DNA from: Tranquillimonas alkanivorans
Lineage (GTDB): Bacteria; Pseudomonadota; Alphaproteobacteria; Rhodobacterales; Rhodobacteraceae
Assembly: GCF_900115595.1 (NCBI RefSeq)
Contig: NZ_FOXA01000009.1
Span: 1 to 64,000 of the forward strand
Length of the DNA stretch: 64,000 nt
Direction of reading: 5' to 3'
Shown here: piece after piece, positions 27,003-35,882 of the stretch
Position numbering within the stretch: position 1 is the first letter of the stretch
Layout: each line of letters opens with the position of its first letter
Made by a program: the position numbers and the translations under genes
Notes under the pieces: model-generated
Databases searched by the model: none
The model's input: the letters and a program-made list of their open reading frames with translations, nothing else
What the model was told of the DNA's origin: nothing

Positions 27003-28127
27003 ATGCGCGCAGAGGCACAGAACCGGGTCGAGGCCATCGAGAAGTCGCTCGCGCTGCTGCGCCAGCGGATGGACTGGGAAACGGTGCCCCACCGGATCGA
27101 GGAGTTCAACGCCATGGCGGAGGACCCCGACCTGTGGAACGATCCCGATCGCGCGCAGAAGCTGATGCGCGAGCGCCAGGCGTTGGTCGACGCCGCGGAC
27201 CGCTACAAGGGGATGGAGCAGGAGCTGTCCGACAACGTCGAGCTCATCGAGATGGGCGAGTTGGAGGATGACCAGGAGGTGGTGGCCGAGGCCGAGGGCG
27301 CGCTGAAATCGCTCGAGCAGCGGGCCGCCGCCGCCGAGCTCGAGGCGCTACTGAACGGAGAGGCGGACGGCAACGACACTTTCCTCGAAATCAACGCTGG
27401 CGCGGGCGGCACCGAGGCCTGCGACTGGGCGCAGATGCTGCAACGCATGTACGTCCGCTGGGCCGAGAAACGCGGCTACACGGTCGAGCTTCAGTCCGAG
27501 GAACCGGGCGCCGAGGCGGGGATCAAATCGGTGTCCTACAAGATTTCCGGGCCCAATGCCTATGGCTGGCTCAAGACCGAAAGCGGCGTTCACCGGCTCG
27601 TGCGCATCTCGCCCTTCGGCAAGGGCACGCGCGAGACCTCGTTCGCGAGCGTCTGGGTCTATCCGGTCGTCGACGACAACATCGAGATCGAGGTGAACCC
27701 GGCCGACATCCGCGTGGACACCTATCGGTCGTCCGGCGCGGGCGGGCAGCACGTCAACACCACCGACTCGGCGGTGCGGATCACCCACGCCCCCACGGGC
27801 ATCGTGGTGACGAGTTCCGAGAAGTCGCAGCACCAGAACCGCGACATCGCCATGAAGGCGCTGAAATCGCGGCTTTACCAGATGGAGTTGGACCGCCGGA
27901 ACGCGGCGATCAACGAGGCGCACGAGAACAAGGGCTCGGCCGGCTGGGGCAACCAGATCCGGTCCTACGTGCTGCAGCCTTACCAGATGGTGAAGGACCT
28001 GCGCACAGGGGTCGAGACGTCGGACACGCAGGGCGTGCTCGACGGCGCGCTCGACCAATTCATGGCCGCGACGCTGGCGCTGGACGTGTCGGGCAAGAGC
28101 CGGGCCGAGGCTGCGGCGGAAGAGTGA
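27003..28127 (+). CDS. prfB: Peptide chain release factor 2
   Basis: RF2 ends translation at UGA and UAA. The 374-residue protein has the stop-codon-reading tripeptide SPF (RISPFGKGTRE), which separates RF2 from RF1 (PxT), and the catalytic GGQ in GAGGQHVNTTDSAV. The whole gene is in one frame: the programmed +1 frameshift site found in enterobacterial prfB is absent. The ATG at 27003 follows GGGAAGACG. A dispersed repeat hairpin lies 40 bp after the stop. Confidence 0.96.
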   Translation: MRAEAQNRVEAIEKSLALLRQRMDWETVPHRIEEFNAMAEDPDLWNDPDRAQKLMRERQALVDAADRYKGMEQELSDNVELIEMGELEDDQEVVAEAEGALKSLEQRAAAAELEALLNGEADGNDTFLEINAGAGGTEACDWAQMLQRMYVRWAEKRGYTVELQSEEPGAEAGIKSVSYKISGPNAYGWLKTESGVHRLVRISPFGKGTRETSFASVWVYPVVDDNIEIEVNPADIRVDTYRSSGAGGQHVNTTDSAVRITHAPTGIVVTSSEKSQHQNRDIAMKALKSRLYQMELDRRNAAINEAHENKGSAGWGNQIRSYVLQPYQMVKDLRTGVETSDTQGVLDGALDQFMAATLALDVSGKSRAEAAAEE

Positions 28128-28167
28128 TCCTGCGGAGCGCGCTGTCGCGCGCACTGTCATCCTGAGG

Positions 28168-28216
28168 GCGGGGGCTCTGCCCCCGCGTCCCCCGGGATAT
28201 TTCCAGACCGAAGATG
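28168..28216 (+). repeat. Dispersed hairpin repeat, copy A
   Basis: First of three same-strand copies. A hairpin GCGGGGGCTCTGCCCCCGC is followed by a conserved tail CCCCGGGATATTT, then GACCGAAGATG. It follows prfB and stops one base before the converging SMR gene's stop codon. It is probably a transcription-end element or a dispersed repeat family. Confidence 0.75.
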
Positions 28217-28217
28217 A

Positions 28218-28550
28218 TTAGTGCGGGGTCGACTTCGAGAAGACGTTGATCACCACGATGCCGGTCAGGATTAGGGCCATGCCCAGCACCGCGGGCAGAT
28301 CGAGGCGCTGGCCGAAGACCAGGAACCCGATCATCGCGATGAACACGATGCCCAGCCCGGACCACATGGCATAGGCGATGCCGACGGGCAGCGTGCGCAG
28401 TACCATCGACAGCATGTAGAACGAGATCGCGTAAGCCACCGCCACCACTAGCGTGGGCAAGGGCCGGGTAAGCTGGTGGCTCGCCTGAAGCGCGGTGGTG
28501 CCGATGGTTTCGGCGGCGACGGCGAGGATGAGCAGGATGTAGGTCTGCAT
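28218..28550 (-). CDS. Small multidrug resistance (SMR/EmrE-type) exporter
   Basis: The 110-residue protein has four membrane helices. The essential membrane glutamate is in LAVAAETIGTTAL (~14), and AYAMWSGLGIVF in helix 3 is the SMR signature. These proteins exchange protons for quaternary ammonium or guanidinium compounds as antiparallel dimers. The length is exactly that of the family. It follows the yitT-like gene on the same strand after 56 bp. The substrate subtype (Qac or Gdx) is not decided from sequence. Confidence 0.92.
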   Translation of the reverse strand: MQTYILLILAVAAETIGTTALQASHQLTRPLPTLVVAVAYAISFYMLSMVLRTLPVGIAYAMWSGLGIVFIAMIGFLVFGQRLDLPAVLGMALILTGIVVINVFSKSTPH

Positions 28551-28606
28551 GGACGGCACTCCTTTCGCCCCCTCGTATCCGTGCCGCACGGGCGACGAAA
28601 GGGGCG

Positions 28607-29218
28607 TCAGGTGGCGATATAGCGGTCCCGACGGTGGTTTATCGCAATCACGAGGTTGAGCACCACGGCGCCCAGCAGCGACCAGGCCACGACCTCCCAC
28701 GGAAACAGAAACAGCGCAACCGTGAAGATGATCGCATCGGCGATCAGCTGGACATAGCCCGCGCGGAAGCCGGTGGTGTCCTGGACCAGCAGCGCGATCA
28801 CGCCTAGACCGCCGAGCGAGCCGTTGTGGCGGAACATGGCCAGAAGGCCCAGACCCACCAGGCTGCCGAAGGTCAGGGCGCCGATGGCGACGTTGACCTT
28901 GCCCAGCTCGAACCCGAGCGGCAGGAAGTCGGTGACCAGCGACAAGAGCGTGACCGAGATCAGCGACTTGACGGTGAATTCGAGCCCCAGCCGCCGGTAG
29001 GCGACGAGGTAGAAGGGCAGGTTGATGGCGAAGAACACCGTGCCGAAGGAAAATCCGCTGAGATACGAGATGATCACGGCCAGTCCCGCCGTCTGCCCGG
29101 TGATCAGGCCGACATGGGTCAGCACGTGGATGCCCAGCCCGCACAGGAAGATGCCCAGCGACAAGCCCTGCACGTCCTCGAGCGGCGTGTGTTTCACGGG
29201 TTCACGAACGTCTGTCAT
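28607..29218 (-). CDS. YitT-family membrane protein
   Basis: The 203-residue integral membrane protein has about five to six hydrophobic segments. It shows the YitT core: GLGIHVLTHVGLITGQTAGLAVIISY near the N-terminus, GTVFFAINLPFYL and FRHNGSLGGLGVIALLVQ. Function in this family is not established. It is the first gene of a probable two-gene unit with the SMR exporter. The ATG follows a weak site and lies 45 bp from the icd terminator. Confidence 0.85.
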   Translation of the reverse strand: MTDVREPVKHTPLEDVQGLSLGIFLCGLGIHVLTHVGLITGQTAGLAVIISYLSGFSFGTVFFAINLPFYLVAYRRLGLEFTVKSLISVTLLSLVTDFLPLGFELGKVNVAIGALTFGSLVGLGLLAMFRHNGSLGGLGVIALLVQDTTGFRAGYVQLIADAIIFTVALFLFPWEVVAWSLLGAVVLNLVIAINHRRDRYIAT

Positions 29219-29263
29219 GGGCCGAGACTAGCGGCGGGGCCGCGCCTGTGCAGTGGGAACACG

Positions 29264-29291
29264 AAAAAAGGGGCCGGAACGTGCCGGCCCC
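29264..29291 (-). terminator. Intrinsic terminator of icd
   Basis: On the minus strand a GGGGCCGG...CCGGCCCC stem (29270-29291) is followed by six T residues (A-run at 29264-29269). It lies about 33 bp after the icd stop, a textbook Rho-independent terminator. Confidence 0.85.
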
Positions 29292-29324
29292 CGAAGAATT
29301 TTCAGCCGCGTGCGGCGGAAATGC

Positions 29325-30536
29325 TCAGCTGAGCGCCTTGTTCAGGTTCTCGTCGATCTTGTCGAGGAAGCCCTGCGTGGTCAGCCACTTCTGGTCGGGG
29401 CCGACGAGCAGCGCGAGGTCCTTGGTCATGGAGCCGGACTCGACCGTCTCGACCACCACGCGCTCGAGCGTCTCGGCGAAGCCCAGGAGCTGCTCGTTGC
29501 CGTCGAGCTTGGCGCGGTGCTTCAGGCCGCCGGTCCAGGCATAGATCGACGCGATCGAGTTGGTCGAGGTCTGCTCGCCGCGCTGGTGCTGGCGGAAGTG
29601 ACGGGTGACGGTGCCGTGGGCGGCCTCGGCCTCGACGATCTTGCCGTCCGGCGTCATCAGCTGCGAGGTCATCAGGCCCAGCGAGCCGAAGCCCTGCGCC
29701 ACGGTGTCGGACTGCACGTCGCCGTCGTAGTTCTTGCAGGCCCAGACAAAGCCGCCCGACCATTTGAGCGCGGCCGCGACCATGTCGTCGATCAGGCGGT
29801 GCTCGTAGGTGATGCCCTTGGCGGCGAACTTCTCTTCGAACTCCTGCTCGTAGACCTCCTGGAAGATGTCCTTGAAGCGGCCATCATAGACTTTCATGAT
29901 GGTGTTCTTCGTCGACAGGTAAACCGGCCAGCCGAGGTCGAGGCCATAGTTCATCGAGGCGCGCGCAAAGTCGCGGATCGAGTCGTCGAGGTTGTACATG
30001 CCCATGTAGACGCCGGCCGACGGCGCGTCATAGACCTTTTTCTCGATCACCTCGCCATTCTCGCCCTGCCACTTCAGCGTCAGCTCGCCGGCGCCCGGGA
30101 ACTTGATGTCGGTGGCCCGGTACTGGTCGCCGAAGGCGTGACGGCCGATGACGATCGGTTTGGTCCAGCCGGGAACAAGGCGCGGCACGTTGCGGCAGAT
30201 GATCGGGGCGCGGAAGACGACGCCGCCCAGGATGTTGCGGATCGTGCCGTTGGGCGAGCGGTACATGCGCTTGAGGTTGAACTCGTCCATGCGCGCCTCG
30301 TCGGGCGTGATGGTGGCGCATTTCACGCCGACGCCGATTTCCTTGATCTTCTCGGCGGCATCCACCGTGATCTGGTCGTCGGTGCGGTCACGCTCTTCGA
30401 TGCCCAGATCGTAGTAGAGCAGGTCGATGTCGAGATAGGGCAGGATGAGCTTCTGCTTGATGAAGTCCCAGATGATCCGGGTCATCTCGTCGCCGTCGAG
30501 CTCGACGACCGGGTTTTCCACCTTGATCTTGGACAT
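29325..30536 (-). CDS. icd: NADP-dependent isocitrate dehydrogenase (eukaryotic-type, monomer ~45 kDa)
   Basis: The enzyme oxidatively decarboxylates isocitrate to 2-oxoglutarate in the TCA cycle. The 403-residue protein belongs to the IDH type II (mitochondrial-like) group. It starts [19 protein letters not shown], with the substrate loop [20 protein letters not shown], the catalytic region [14 protein letters not shown] and [11 protein letters not shown] at the cofactor site. Length and motifs are complete. It is preceded 70 bp upstream by a perfect 8-base palindrome and followed by a strong terminator. Confidence 0.96.
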   Translation of the reverse strand: MSKIKVENPVVELDGDEMTRIIWDFIKQKLILPYLDIDLLYYDLGIEERDRTDDQITVDAAEKIKEIGVGVKCATITPDEARMDEFNLKRMYRSPNGTIRNILGGVVFRAPIICRNVPRLVPGWTKPIVIGRHAFGDQYRATDIKFPGAGELTLKWQGENGEVIEKKVYDAPSAGVYMGMYNLDDSIRDFARASMNYGLDLGWPVYLSTKNTIMKVYDGRFKDIFQEVYEQEFEEKFAAKGITYEHRLIDDMVAAALKWSGGFVWACKNYDGDVQSDTVAQGFGSLGLMTSQLMTPDGKIVEAEAAHGTVTRHFRQHQRGEQTSTNSIASIYAWTGGLKHRAKLDGNEQLLGFAETLERVVVETVESGSMTKDLALLVGPDQKWLTTQGFLDKIDENLNKALS

Positions 30537-30605
30537 GGGCGATTCCCTCGCATGTTGGCTTGAGTCGGGTCGCCGCCTCATACCCCAAAGCGCAGACGGG
30601 TGAAA

Positions 30606-30629
30606 GACGGTATGCGGCTGTATACCGTC
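30606..30629. promoter_or_regulatory. Palindrome upstream of icd
   Basis: GACGGTAT (30606-30613) and ATACCGTC (30622-30629) form a perfect inverted repeat with an 8-base spacer, centred about 80 bp upstream of the icd start. The geometry suits a dimeric regulator over the icd promoter. No regulator is recognised. Confidence 0.4.
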
Positions 30630-30652
30630 ATCGGACCCGGGTCGGGCAAAGA

Positions 30653-30680
30653 AAAACCGGCGCCAGCGGACGCCGGTTTT
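30653..30680 (-). terminator. Intrinsic terminator of the alpha/beta hydrolase gene
   Basis: Perfect 10-base arms AAAACCGGCG (30653-30662) and CGCCGGTTTT (30671-30680) enclose an 8-base loop, 22 bp past the hydrolase stop on the minus strand. The outer A/T pairs give the T-run on that strand. Confidence 0.8.
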
Positions 30681-30702
30681 CCCAAAGCCGCCGCGCTGGC
30701 GA

Positions 30703-31356
30703 TCAGCGCGTGTTTTCGGTCAGCCGGCGCTTCACATAGTCGCTGACGGTGCCGATCATCTTCTCCATGTGCGGATCCTCGAAGAAGTGCCCCGCGCTCT
30801 CGACCTGTTCGTGGGTGACGGTGATGCCCTTCTGCTCCTGCAGCTTACCCACCAGCGTCTGCGTGTCCTTCGGTGGCGCCACACGGTCGGCGGTGCCGTT
30901 CACGACAAGGCCCGACGAGGGGCAGGGGGCGAGGAACGAAAAGTCGTACATGTTCGCCGGGGGCGAGACGCTGACGAACCCCGTGATCTCGGGCCGGCGC
31001 ATCAGAAGCTGCATTCCGATCCACGCGCCGAAGCTGAAGCCGGCGACCCAGCAATGCTTGGCGTTCTGGTTCATCGACTGCAGGTAGTCGAGCGCGCTGG
31101 CCGCGTCCGACAACTCGCCCACGCCCTGGTCGTACTCGCCCTGGCTGCGGCCCACGCCGCGGAAGTTGAACCGCAGGACGTTGAAGCCGAGCTCGTGGAA
31201 CGCGTAGTGCAGGTTGTAGACGACGCGGTTGTTCATCGTCCCGCCGAATTGCGGGTGCGGGTGCAGGATGATCGCGATCGGAGCATCCTTGGTCCGCTGC
31301 GGATGGTAACGGCCTTCCAGACGGCCCTCGGGGCCGGGAAAAATCACTTCGGGCAT
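30703..31356 (-). CDS. Alpha/beta hydrolase
   Basis: The 217-residue single-domain hydrolase has the nucleophile elbow GFSFGAW (Ser ~108), the oxyanion-side [14 protein letters not shown], an acidic residue in [11 protein letters not shown] and the catalytic His in [10 protein letters not shown]. The HPHP...GGTMNN motif marks the YsgA/YpfH-like cytosolic group, whose substrate is not known. It is divergent from iscR. The IscR-type palindrome lies in the shared 171-bp upstream region, so the gene could also be iron-responsive. Confidence 0.88.
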   Translation of the reverse strand: MPEVIFPGPEGRLEGRYHPQRTKDAPIAIILHPHPQFGGTMNNRVVYNLHYAFHELGFNVLRFNFRGVGRSQGEYDQGVGELSDAASALDYLQSMNQNAKHCWVAGFSFGAWIGMQLLMRRPEITGFVSVSPPANMYDFSFLAPCPSSGLVVNGTADRVAPPKDTQTLVGKLQEQKGITVTHEQVESAGHFFEDPHMEKMIGTVSDYVKRRLTENTR

Positions 31357-31416
31357 ACGCGCGCCTGTCCTTCGTCGTCGTGCCGCCGCCGGTGAAGCTT
31401 GACGGGTCTTCGTGCA

Positions 31417-31439
31417 GACTTTAGAATCTTTCTAAAGTC
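31417..31439. promoter_or_regulatory. Putative IscR operator (Iron-Rhodo-box type) upstream of iscR
   Basis: A perfect palindrome, GACTTTAGAA-TCT-TTCTAAAGTC, is centred ~100 bp before iscR in an otherwise GC-rich gap. Its AT-rich core TAGAA-N3-TTCTA fits the operator class reported for Rhodobacterales IscR. It could control both iscR-suf and the divergent hydrolase. Identity as an IscR site is inferred from position and pattern. Confidence 0.7.
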
Positions 31440-31527
31440 CGGCGAGCTGCGGGTTTGCGGATCGTCAAAGCAGGTAAGCGCCCGGCCGGACGGCGTCAAC
31501 TGAAAGCATGCGGGGAAGGGCCGGCCG

Positions 31528-31989
31528 GTGAAACTGAGCACCAAGGGACGCTACGCCATGGTCGCCCTTTGCGACCTGGCGCTCGAGGAAGCGAACGGGC
31601 TGGTGTCGCTGGGCGAACTCGCGCGGCGGCAGAACATTTCGCTTCCCTATCTGGAACAGCTCTTCGTCAAGCTGCGGCGGGCGGGGCTGGTCACGTCCGT
31701 CCGGGGGCCGGGCGGCGGCTACAAGCTGGCGCGTCCGGCCGCCGAGATCCGCGTGGCCGACGTTCTGGGCGCCGTGGACGAGACGGTGAGCGCGATGCAC
31801 AAGGGCGCGGGCGCCCATGGGGGCGTGTCGGGCACCAAGGCGCAATCGCTGGCCAACCGGTTGTGGGAGGGGTTGTCGGCGCATGTCTACGTCTTCCTCC
31901 ACCAGACGCGGCTGTCGGATGTCGTGAGCAACGAACTGACCCCGTGCCCGGCCGTGCCGACGCTGTTCGCGGTGGTGGACGAGGAATGA
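31528..31989 (+). CDS. iscR: Rrf2-family regulator IscR, Rhodobacterales type
   Basis: This repressor of Fe-S assembly genes (153 residues) starts MKLSTKGRYAMVALCDLAL with the wHTH LGELARRQNISLPYLEQLFVKLRRAGLV and the wing SVRGPGGGYKLAR. Classical IscR holds its cluster with three closely spaced cysteines at ~92-104. Here that region (HKGAGAHGGVSG) has none, and the only cysteines are at ~15 and ~140. Rhodobacter sphaeroides IscR likewise lacks the triad and is described as a distinct Fe-S-binding type. The start codon is GTG. It is the first gene of the suf operon. Confidence 0.92.
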   Translation: MKLSTKGRYAMVALCDLALEEANGLVSLGELARRQNISLPYLEQLFVKLRRAGLVTSVRGPGGGYKLARPAAEIRVADVLGAVDETVSAMHKGAGAHGGVSGTKAQSLANRLWEGLSAHVYVFLHQTRLSDVVSNELTPCPAVPTLFAVVDEE

Positions 31990-32027
31990 AAGGTGCGGCG
32001 CGCCTGCGGCGCGATGTTTCCGTGAAA

Positions 32028-32075
32028 GTGGGGGCTCTGCCCCCACGCCCCCGGGATATTTCGAGACCGAAGATG
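32028..32075 (+). repeat. Dispersed hairpin repeat, copy B
   Basis: The second copy lies between iscR and iscS: hairpin GTGGGGGCTCTGCCCCCAC, then CCCCGGGATATTT and GACCGAAGATG. Its last bases run into the GGAG that serves as ribosome site for iscS. An extra GC-rich inverted repeat (about 31994-32013) precedes it. Confidence 0.75.
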
Positions 32076-32086
32076 GAGCCAGCCGC

Positions 32087-33133
32087 TTGAAGGATCGGGT
32101 CTACCTGGACTGGAACGCCACGGCGCCTTTGCGGCCGGAGGCGCGGGACGCCATGGTCGCGGCGATCGATGTCGTCGGCAACCCGTCGTCGGTGCATGCC
32201 GAGGGACGCGCCGCCAAGGGGCTCCTCGAACGGGCGCGGGCGCAGGTCGCGGCGGCCTTCGGGGCGGATGGCGCCGACGTCGTCTTCACCTCGGGCGCGA
32301 CCGAGGCCGCGGCGCTGGCGTGCGCGGGGCGCGGGCTGACCTGCGCCGGGATCGAGCATGACGCGGTTACGGCGTGGTGCGACGCGTCGCTGCCGGTGGA
32401 CCGGGATGGCCGGGTGACGGTGAGCGATCCCGCGCGCACGGCGCTTCAGGCGGCCAATTCCGAGACCGGCGTGGTGCAGGACTTGCCCCATGGACTGGCC
32501 GTCGTGGATGCGACGCAGGCGTTCGGCAAGCTGCCTGTGGCATTCAACTGGATGGGCGCCGAGATGGCATTCGTCTCGGCGCACAAGCTGGGCGGGCCGA
32601 AGGGCGTGGGCGCGCTGGTGATGCGGCAAGGCACGGACATCGTGGCACGAATCCGCGGCGGCGGGCAGGAGATGGGCCGCCGTTCAGGCACCGAGAACCT
32701 GATCGGGATCGCGGGCTTCGCCGCGGCGGCCGAGGCGGCCTCACGCGAACTTGCGGACGGGATCTGGGAACCGGTTGCGGAACTTAGAAATATTCTAGAA
32801 ATAGCTCTGGCGTCCGAAGCGAAAGAGACTATTTTTGTCGGGAAAGCCGCGCCGCGGCTGCCCAACACGTCCTGCATCGTCGTGCCCGGCTGGAAGGGCG
32901 AAACACAGGTGATGCAGATGGATCTGGCGGGCATCGCGATCTCGGCGGGGTCCGCCTGTTCCAGCGGCAAGGTGCGCGAAAGCCGCGTGCTGCGCGCCAT
33001 GGGGTATGGCGCGGGCGAGGCGGCGTCGGCCATCCGGGTGTCGCTGGGGCCGAGCACCACGAGGGACGAGATCGAGCGCTTCGCCGAAACCTGGGCGAAG
33101 GCCTTCAGAAGATACCGGGCGCGTGCCGCCTGA
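32087..33133 (+). CDS. iscS: Cysteine desulfurase (class I, IscS/NifS-like)
   Basis: A PLP enzyme that releases sulfur from cysteine for Fe-S assembly. The ~348-residue protein has [14 protein letters not shown], the PLP lysine in [11 protein letters not shown] (~167), RSGTENL, and the mobile active-site cysteine in [11 protein letters not shown] (~291), the class I (group I) layout. The start is TTG after GGAG contributed by the repeat. A stretch at ~32780-32840 has unusually AT-rich codons for this genome and contains a TAGAA-N3-TTCTA core like the iscR operator. Confidence 0.9.
   Translation: MKDRVYLDWNATAPLRPEARDAMVAAIDVVGNPSSVHAEGRAAKGLLERARAQVAAAFGADGADVVFTSGATEAAALACAGRGLTCAGIEHDAVTAWCDASLPVDRDGRVTVSDPARTALQAANSETGVVQDLPHGLAVVDATQAFGKLPVAFNWMGAEMAFVSAHKLGGPKGVGALVMRQGTDIVARIRGGGQEMGRRSGTENLIGIAGFAAAAEAASRELADGIWEPVAELRNILEIALASEAKETIFVGKAAPRLPNTSCIVVPGWKGETQVMQMDLAGIAISAGSACSSGKVRESRVLRAMGYGAGEAASAIRVSLGPSTTRDEIERFAETWAKAFRRYRARAA
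32785..32797. promoter_or_regulatory. Possible second IscR-type site inside iscS
   Basis: TAGAA-ATA-TTCTA has the same half-sites and 3-base spacing as the core of the palindrome upstream of iscR. It lies in a locally AT-rich coding stretch about 360 bp before sufB. It may regulate an internal promoter for sufB onward. Binding is inferred only. Confidence 0.4.
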
Positions 33134-33150
33134 GAGAAGAGAGAGTGAAC

Positions 33151-34677
33151 ATGGCTGCATTGGACACCACGGACGTCAAGGAAGGCGTCGACCAGGAAAC
33201 CGTCGATCAGGTCAAGGCGCTGTCGGGGGCCTACAAGTACGGCTGGGAAACCGAGATCGAGATGGAGTTCGCGCCCAAGGGCCTGAACGAGGACATCGTG
33301 CGTCTGATCTCGGACAAGAACGGCGAGCCCGAGTGGATGACCGAATGGCGTCTGAAGGCGTTCGCCCGCTGGAAACAGATGGACGAGCCCGAGTGGGCGA
33401 TGGTCCATTACCCACCGATCGACTACCAGGAGCAGTATTACTACGCCAAGCCCAAGAGCATGGCGGAGAAGCCCAAGTCGCTGGAAGAGGTCGATCCCAA
33501 GCTGCTGGAGACCTATCAGAAGCTCGGCATTCCGCTGAAGGAACAGAAGATCCTCGCCGGCGTCGAAGGCGCCGAGGACGAGGCTCCGGCCGAGGGCCGT
33601 CGCGTGGCGGTGGACGCCGTTTTCGACTCCGTCTCGGTTGGCACGACCTTCCAGAAGGAGCTTGAGAAGGCGGGCGTCATCTTCTGCTCGATCTCGGAGG
33701 CGATCAAGAACCACCCCGAGCTGGTGAAGAAGTACCTGGGCTCGGTCGTTCCGATCTCGGACAACTTCTTCGCGACGCTGAACTCGGCCGTGTTTTCGGA
33801 CGGGTCCTTCGTCTACGTGCCGCCGGGCGTGAAGTGCCCGATGGAGCTGTCGACCTATTTCCGGATCAACGCCGAGAATACCGGCCAGTTCGAGCGGACG
33901 CTGATCATCGCGGACAAGGGGTCCTATGTCAGCTACCTTGAAGGCTGCACCGCACCGCAGCGCGACACGCACCAGCTTCACGCGGCGGTCGTCGAGATCA
34001 TCGCCGAGGAGGACGCCGAGGTTAAGTACTCGACCGTTCAGAACTGGTTCCCGGGCGACGAGAACGGCAAGGGCGGCATCTACAACTTCGTCACCAAGCG
34101 CGCGGATTGCCGCGGCGACCGGTCGAAGGTGATGTGGACGCAGGTCGAAACCGGCTCGGCCGTGACCTGGAAGTATCCGTCCTGCATCCTGCGCGGCGAC
34201 GACAGCCAAGGCGAGTTCTACTCGATCGCGATCACCAACAACTATCAGCAGGCCGACACCGGAACGAAGATGGTGCACCTGGGCAAGCGCACGAAGTCGC
34301 GCATCGTGTCCAAGGGCATCAGCGCGGGCAAGGCGCAGAACACCTATCGCGGGCTGGTGTCGATGCACCCGAAGGCGAAGGAGAGCCGCAACTATACCCA
34401 GTGCGACTCGCTTCTGATCGGGTCGGAATGCGGCGCGCACACGGTTCCGTATATCGAGGTGAAGAACAACTCGAGCCGGGTGGAACACGAGGCGACGACG
34501 TCCAAGGTGGACGACGACCAGATGTTCTATTGCCAGCAGCGGGGCCTGGACGAGGAAGAGGCGGTTGCGCTGATCGTCAACGGATTCTGCAAGGACGTGC
34601 TGCAGGCCCTGCCGATGGAGTTCGCGATGGAAGCGCAACAGCTTGTCGCCATCAGCCTGGAAGGATCGGTCGGCTAA
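33151..34677 (+). CDS. sufB: Fe-S cluster assembly scaffold SufB
   Basis: SufB, with SufC and SufD, forms the SufBC2D scaffold that builds Fe-S clusters. The 508-residue protein shows the SufB core: [36 protein letters not shown]-type region, YLEGCTAP with its conserved cysteine, [17 protein letters not shown], SSVxHEA-like [12 protein letters not shown] and a C-terminal [21 protein letters not shown]. The ATG at 33151 follows GAGAGAAGAGAG. Normal length and complete motifs. Confidence 0.96.
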   Translation: MAALDTTDVKEGVDQETVDQVKALSGAYKYGWETEIEMEFAPKGLNEDIVRLISDKNGEPEWMTEWRLKAFARWKQMDEPEWAMVHYPPIDYQEQYYYAKPKSMAEKPKSLEEVDPKLLETYQKLGIPLKEQKILAGVEGAEDEAPAEGRRVAVDAVFDSVSVGTTFQKELEKAGVIFCSISEAIKNHPELVKKYLGSVVPISDNFFATLNSAVFSDGSFVYVPPGVKCPMELSTYFRINAENTGQFERTLIIADKGSYVSYLEGCTAPQRDTHQLHAAVVEIIAEEDAEVKYSTVQNWFPGDENGKGGIYNFVTKRADCRGDRSKVMWTQVETGSAVTWKYPSCILRGDDSQGEFYSIAITNNYQQADTGTKMVHLGKRTKSRIVSKGISAGKAQNTYRGLVSMHPKAKESRNYTQCDSLLIGSECGAHTVPYIEVKNNSSRVEHEATTSKVDDDQMFYCQQRGLDEEEAVALIVNGFCKDVLQALPMEFAMEAQQLVAISLEGSVG

Positions 34678-34701
34678 GGCCGACCCGTACGGAGGCCCGC
34701 C

Positions 34702-35040
34702 ATGAAGCCGTGGGAGAAGAAAGCGATGATCGTGACGACGACGCCCTCGGTCGAGGGCAAGCGGATCACGGCCTACAAGGGCGTGGTCGTGGGCGAGGCC
34801 ATCCTCGGCGCGAACGTTTTCCGCGATCTCTTCGCCGGGATCACGGACATCATTGGCGGGCGTTCCTCGGCCTACGAGGCGTCGCTGGGCGAGGCGCGCA
34901 CGACGGCGCTGCGCGAGCTTGAACAGCGCGCGTCGGCCGCGGGCGGCAATGCCGTGGTGGGCGTGGACCTGGATTACGAGGTCATCAACAACATGCTGAT
35001 GGTCTCGGCCTCGGGCACCGCGGTCGTCGTCGAGGATTGA
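34702..35040 (+). CDS. UPF0145 (YbjQ-like) protein within the suf operon
   Basis: The 112-residue protein of the YbjQ/UPF0145 group shows [33 protein letters not shown], then [25 protein letters not shown]. Family members form homo-oligomers (pentamer-like) of unknown role, sometimes called putative heavy-metal-binding. The ATG at 34702 has a GGAGG 7 bases upstream and adds eight residues before the family's usual MIVTTTP start at 34726. It sits between sufB and sufC and is therefore likely co-expressed with Fe-S assembly. Confidence 0.85.
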   Translation: MKPWEKKAMIVTTTPSVEGKRITAYKGVVVGEAILGANVFRDLFAGITDIIGGRSSAYEASLGEARTTALRELEQRASAAGGNAVVGVDLDYEVINNMLMVSASGTAVVVED

Positions 35041-35126
35041 CCTGAAACGTTACCGGCGGGGCGCGGTCCCGCCGTCCGCAAGAACACGGCGGCGCCCGGC
35101 GCCGCGAGAGACGAAGGACGAGAATA

Positions 35127-35882
35127 ATGCTGGAAATCAAGAACCTGCACGTGAAGCTTGAAGAAGAGGATAAGCAGATCCTCAAGGGCGTGGACCTGAC
35201 GGTCGAGGCCGGCAAGGTGCACGCGATCATGGGTCCGAACGGGTCGGGCAAGTCGACGCTGTCTTACGTCCTGTCGGGCCGCGACGGCTATGAGGTCACC
35301 GACGGCACCGCCACGCTGAACGGCGAGGACATCCTGGACATGGAGCCGGAAGAGCGCGCTGCCGCTGGCGTGTTCCTGGCGTTCCAGTACCCGGTCGAGA
35401 TCCCGGGCGTGGGCAACATGACCTTCATGCGCACCGCCGTGAACGCTCAGCGCAAGGCGCGAGGGCAGGACGAGCTGAGCGCCGCCGACTTCCTGAAGGT
35501 CGTGCGCGAGCGCGCCAAGGAGCTGAAGATCGACGCCGACATGCTCAAGCGTCCGGTCAACGTCGGCTTCTCGGGCGGTGAGAAGAAGCGCAACGAGATC
35601 CTTCAGATGGCGATGCTCGAGCCCAAGATGTGCATCCTCGACGAGACGGACTCGGGCCTCGACGTGGATGCGATGAAGCTGGTGGCCGACGGCGTGAATG
35701 CGCTGCGGGCGCCGGATCGCGGGTTCCTCGTCATCACACACTACCAGCGTCTGCTCGACCACATCGTGCCGGACGTCGTGCACATCATGTCGAACGGCCG
35801 CATCGTGAAGACCGGCGGCCCCGAACTCGCGCTCGAGGTCGAGAAGAATGGCTATGCCGATCTGGTCGAGGAGGTGGCGTAA
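35127..35882 (+). CDS. sufC: Fe-S assembly ATPase SufC
   Basis: This ABC-type ATPase of the SufBC2D complex powers scaffold rearrangement. Its 251 residues contain Walker A GPNGSGKST, the SufC Q-loop region FLAFQYPVEIPGV, the signature FSGGEKKRNEI, Walker B MCILDETDSGLD and the H-loop ITHYQRLLD. The ATG follows a purine-rich AAGGACGAG. It overlaps sufD by one base (TAATG). Confidence 0.97.
   Translation: MLEIKNLHVKLEEEDKQILKGVDLTVEAGKVHAIMGPNGSGKSTLSYVLSGRDGYEVTDGTATLNGEDILDMEPEERAAAGVFLAFQYPVEIPGVGNMTFMRTAVNAQRKARGQDELSAADFLKVVRERAKELKIDADMLKRPVNVGFSGGEKKRNEILQMAMLEPKMCILDETDSGLDVDAMKLVADGVNALRAPDRGFLVITHYQRLLDHIVPDVVHIMSNGRIVKTGGPELALEVEKNGYADLVEEVA

Noticed and set aside
27003-27100. Programmed +1 frameshift in prfB
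   Set aside because: The gene is open in a single frame from the ATG; no in-frame UGA after an SD-like CUU site is present.
24392-27115. Very long minus-strand open frame (about 900 codons) opposite the PBP1a and prfB genes
   Set aside because: It is a codon-position shadow of the GC-rich plus-strand genes: rich in R, H, L, D with no motif, while the plus strand encodes complete PBP1a and RF2 with all catalytic motifs.
28218-29144. A single long minus-strand protein spanning the SMR and YitT region
   Set aside because: The long frame merges the true SMR frame with an antisense-like reading through the yitT-like gene. The SMR ATG at 28550 and the separate YitT frame explain the region.
32446-34638. 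Minus-strand frame of about 730 codons opposite iscS and sufB
   Set aside because: Same GC3-driven shadow; sufB and iscS are unmistakable on the other strand and the antisense product has no recognisable domain.
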